From the NCBI RefSeq assembly GCF_014200505.1, contig NZ_JACHBX010000001.1, positions 1,302,001 through 1,366,000 of the forward strand: a DNA stretch of 64,000 nt. The letters run 5' to 3'. The notes beneath the pieces were generated by a model, which searched no databases, was not told the DNA's origin, and saw only the letters and a list, made by a program, of their open reading frames with translations. The stretch is from Massilia aurea (lineage in GTDB: Bacteria; Pseudomonadota; Gammaproteobacteria; Burkholderiales; Burkholderiaceae_D). This document shows positions 63,916 through 64,000 of the stretch, one piece after another. Each line of letters opens with the position of its first letter. The first letter of the stretch is position 1. A program made the position numbers and the translations under genes.

Positions 63916-64000
63916 ATGTTTATCGATTCCCACTGCCACATCAATTTCCCGGAACTGGCCGCCCGCATGCCCGAGGTACTGGCCAAGATGGCCGAGAACC
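63916..64000 (+). CDS. TatD-family metal-dependent hydrolase (3' part beyond window)
   Basis: Only the first 28 codons are in the window. They give MFIDSHCHINFPEL, the canonical TatD start with the HxH metal ligands (His6 and His8), so the identity is clear although the rest is missing. TatD proteins are DNases/deoxyribonuclease-like hydrolases. The gene completes the mltG-tmk-holB-pilZ-GNAT-tatD string. Confidence 0.85.
   Translation, partial: MFIDSHCHINFPELAARMPEVLAKMAEN

Overview
The window is an ordinary, gene-dense, high-GC chromosomal segment of a Gram-negative betaproteobacterium. The gene order trigger factor-clpP-clpX-lon-hupB-(tRNA-Asp)2-ppiD, the hpnC-hpnD-hpnE squalene genes, the mltG-tmk-holB-pilZ-tatD run and the style of the proteins fit Burkholderiales, most likely Oxalobacteraceae of the Massilia/Duganella/Janthinobacterium group. 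That placement is inferred from gene content and order, not from a tree.

Layout. 1-1.4 kb: a leftward three-gene operon (membrane protein, small XRE regulator, exported alpha/beta hydrolase) whose promoter is flanked by two matching palindromes, which looks like an autoregulated switch. 1.4-6.2 kb: a flavoprotein, an exported TPR protein, a small conserved protein, the ribosome-rescue hydrolase ArfB and a YeeE/YedE sulfur transporter. 6.2-6.35 kb: a doublet of REP-like palindromes between convergent genes. 6.36-8.2 kb: a DUF2807/DUF1700 envelope pair and a tiny membrane protein. 8.2-11.3 kb: hpnE-hpnD-hpnC for squalene synthesis. 11.4-15.7 kb: an RND efflux adaptor and permease. 15.9-26 kb: tRNA-Leu, then the protein quality-control block tig, clpP, clpX, lon, then hupB, two identical tRNA-Asp genes and ppiD. 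An intact IS1595-family element has inserted in the U-tract of the lon terminator. 26-39.4 kb: GH3 beta-glucosidase, selenouridine synthase mnmH, tesA, a ybbA-like ATPase without its permease, NAD(P)HX repair enzyme, fused 5-oxoprolinase, FKBP lipoprotein, YdcF-like protein, and a receiver-TPR protein. 39.7-43.7 kb: purL. 43.76-43.9 kb: two further palindromic repeats. 43.9-49.6 kb: a leftward block with an acetyltransferase, two tandem parvulin-type isomerases, bolA, yciB, msrB and selO. 49.8-58 kb: lipid metabolism (acyl-CoA ligase, bifunctional beta-oxidation enzyme, two SDRs, a Dabb protein) plus an MHS-type transporter. 58-60.2 kb: NRDE, DUF4936 and ygfZ. 60.3-64 kb: mltG-tmk-holB-pilZ-GNAT-tatD.

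Folding and proteolysis dominate: trigger factor, ClpXP, Lon, PpiD, two PpiC-type proteins, an FKBP and MsrB cover the cytoplasm, inner membrane and periplasm. I found no CRISPR array, prophage, toxin-antitoxin pair or recognisable defence island. The least explained signals are the double-operator XRE operon, the two families of palindromic repeats placed between convergent genes, the IS insertion in a terminator, the orphan YbbA ATPase with start codons overlapping tesA, and the receiver-TPR protein. No stretch longer than 300 bases lacks a gene.
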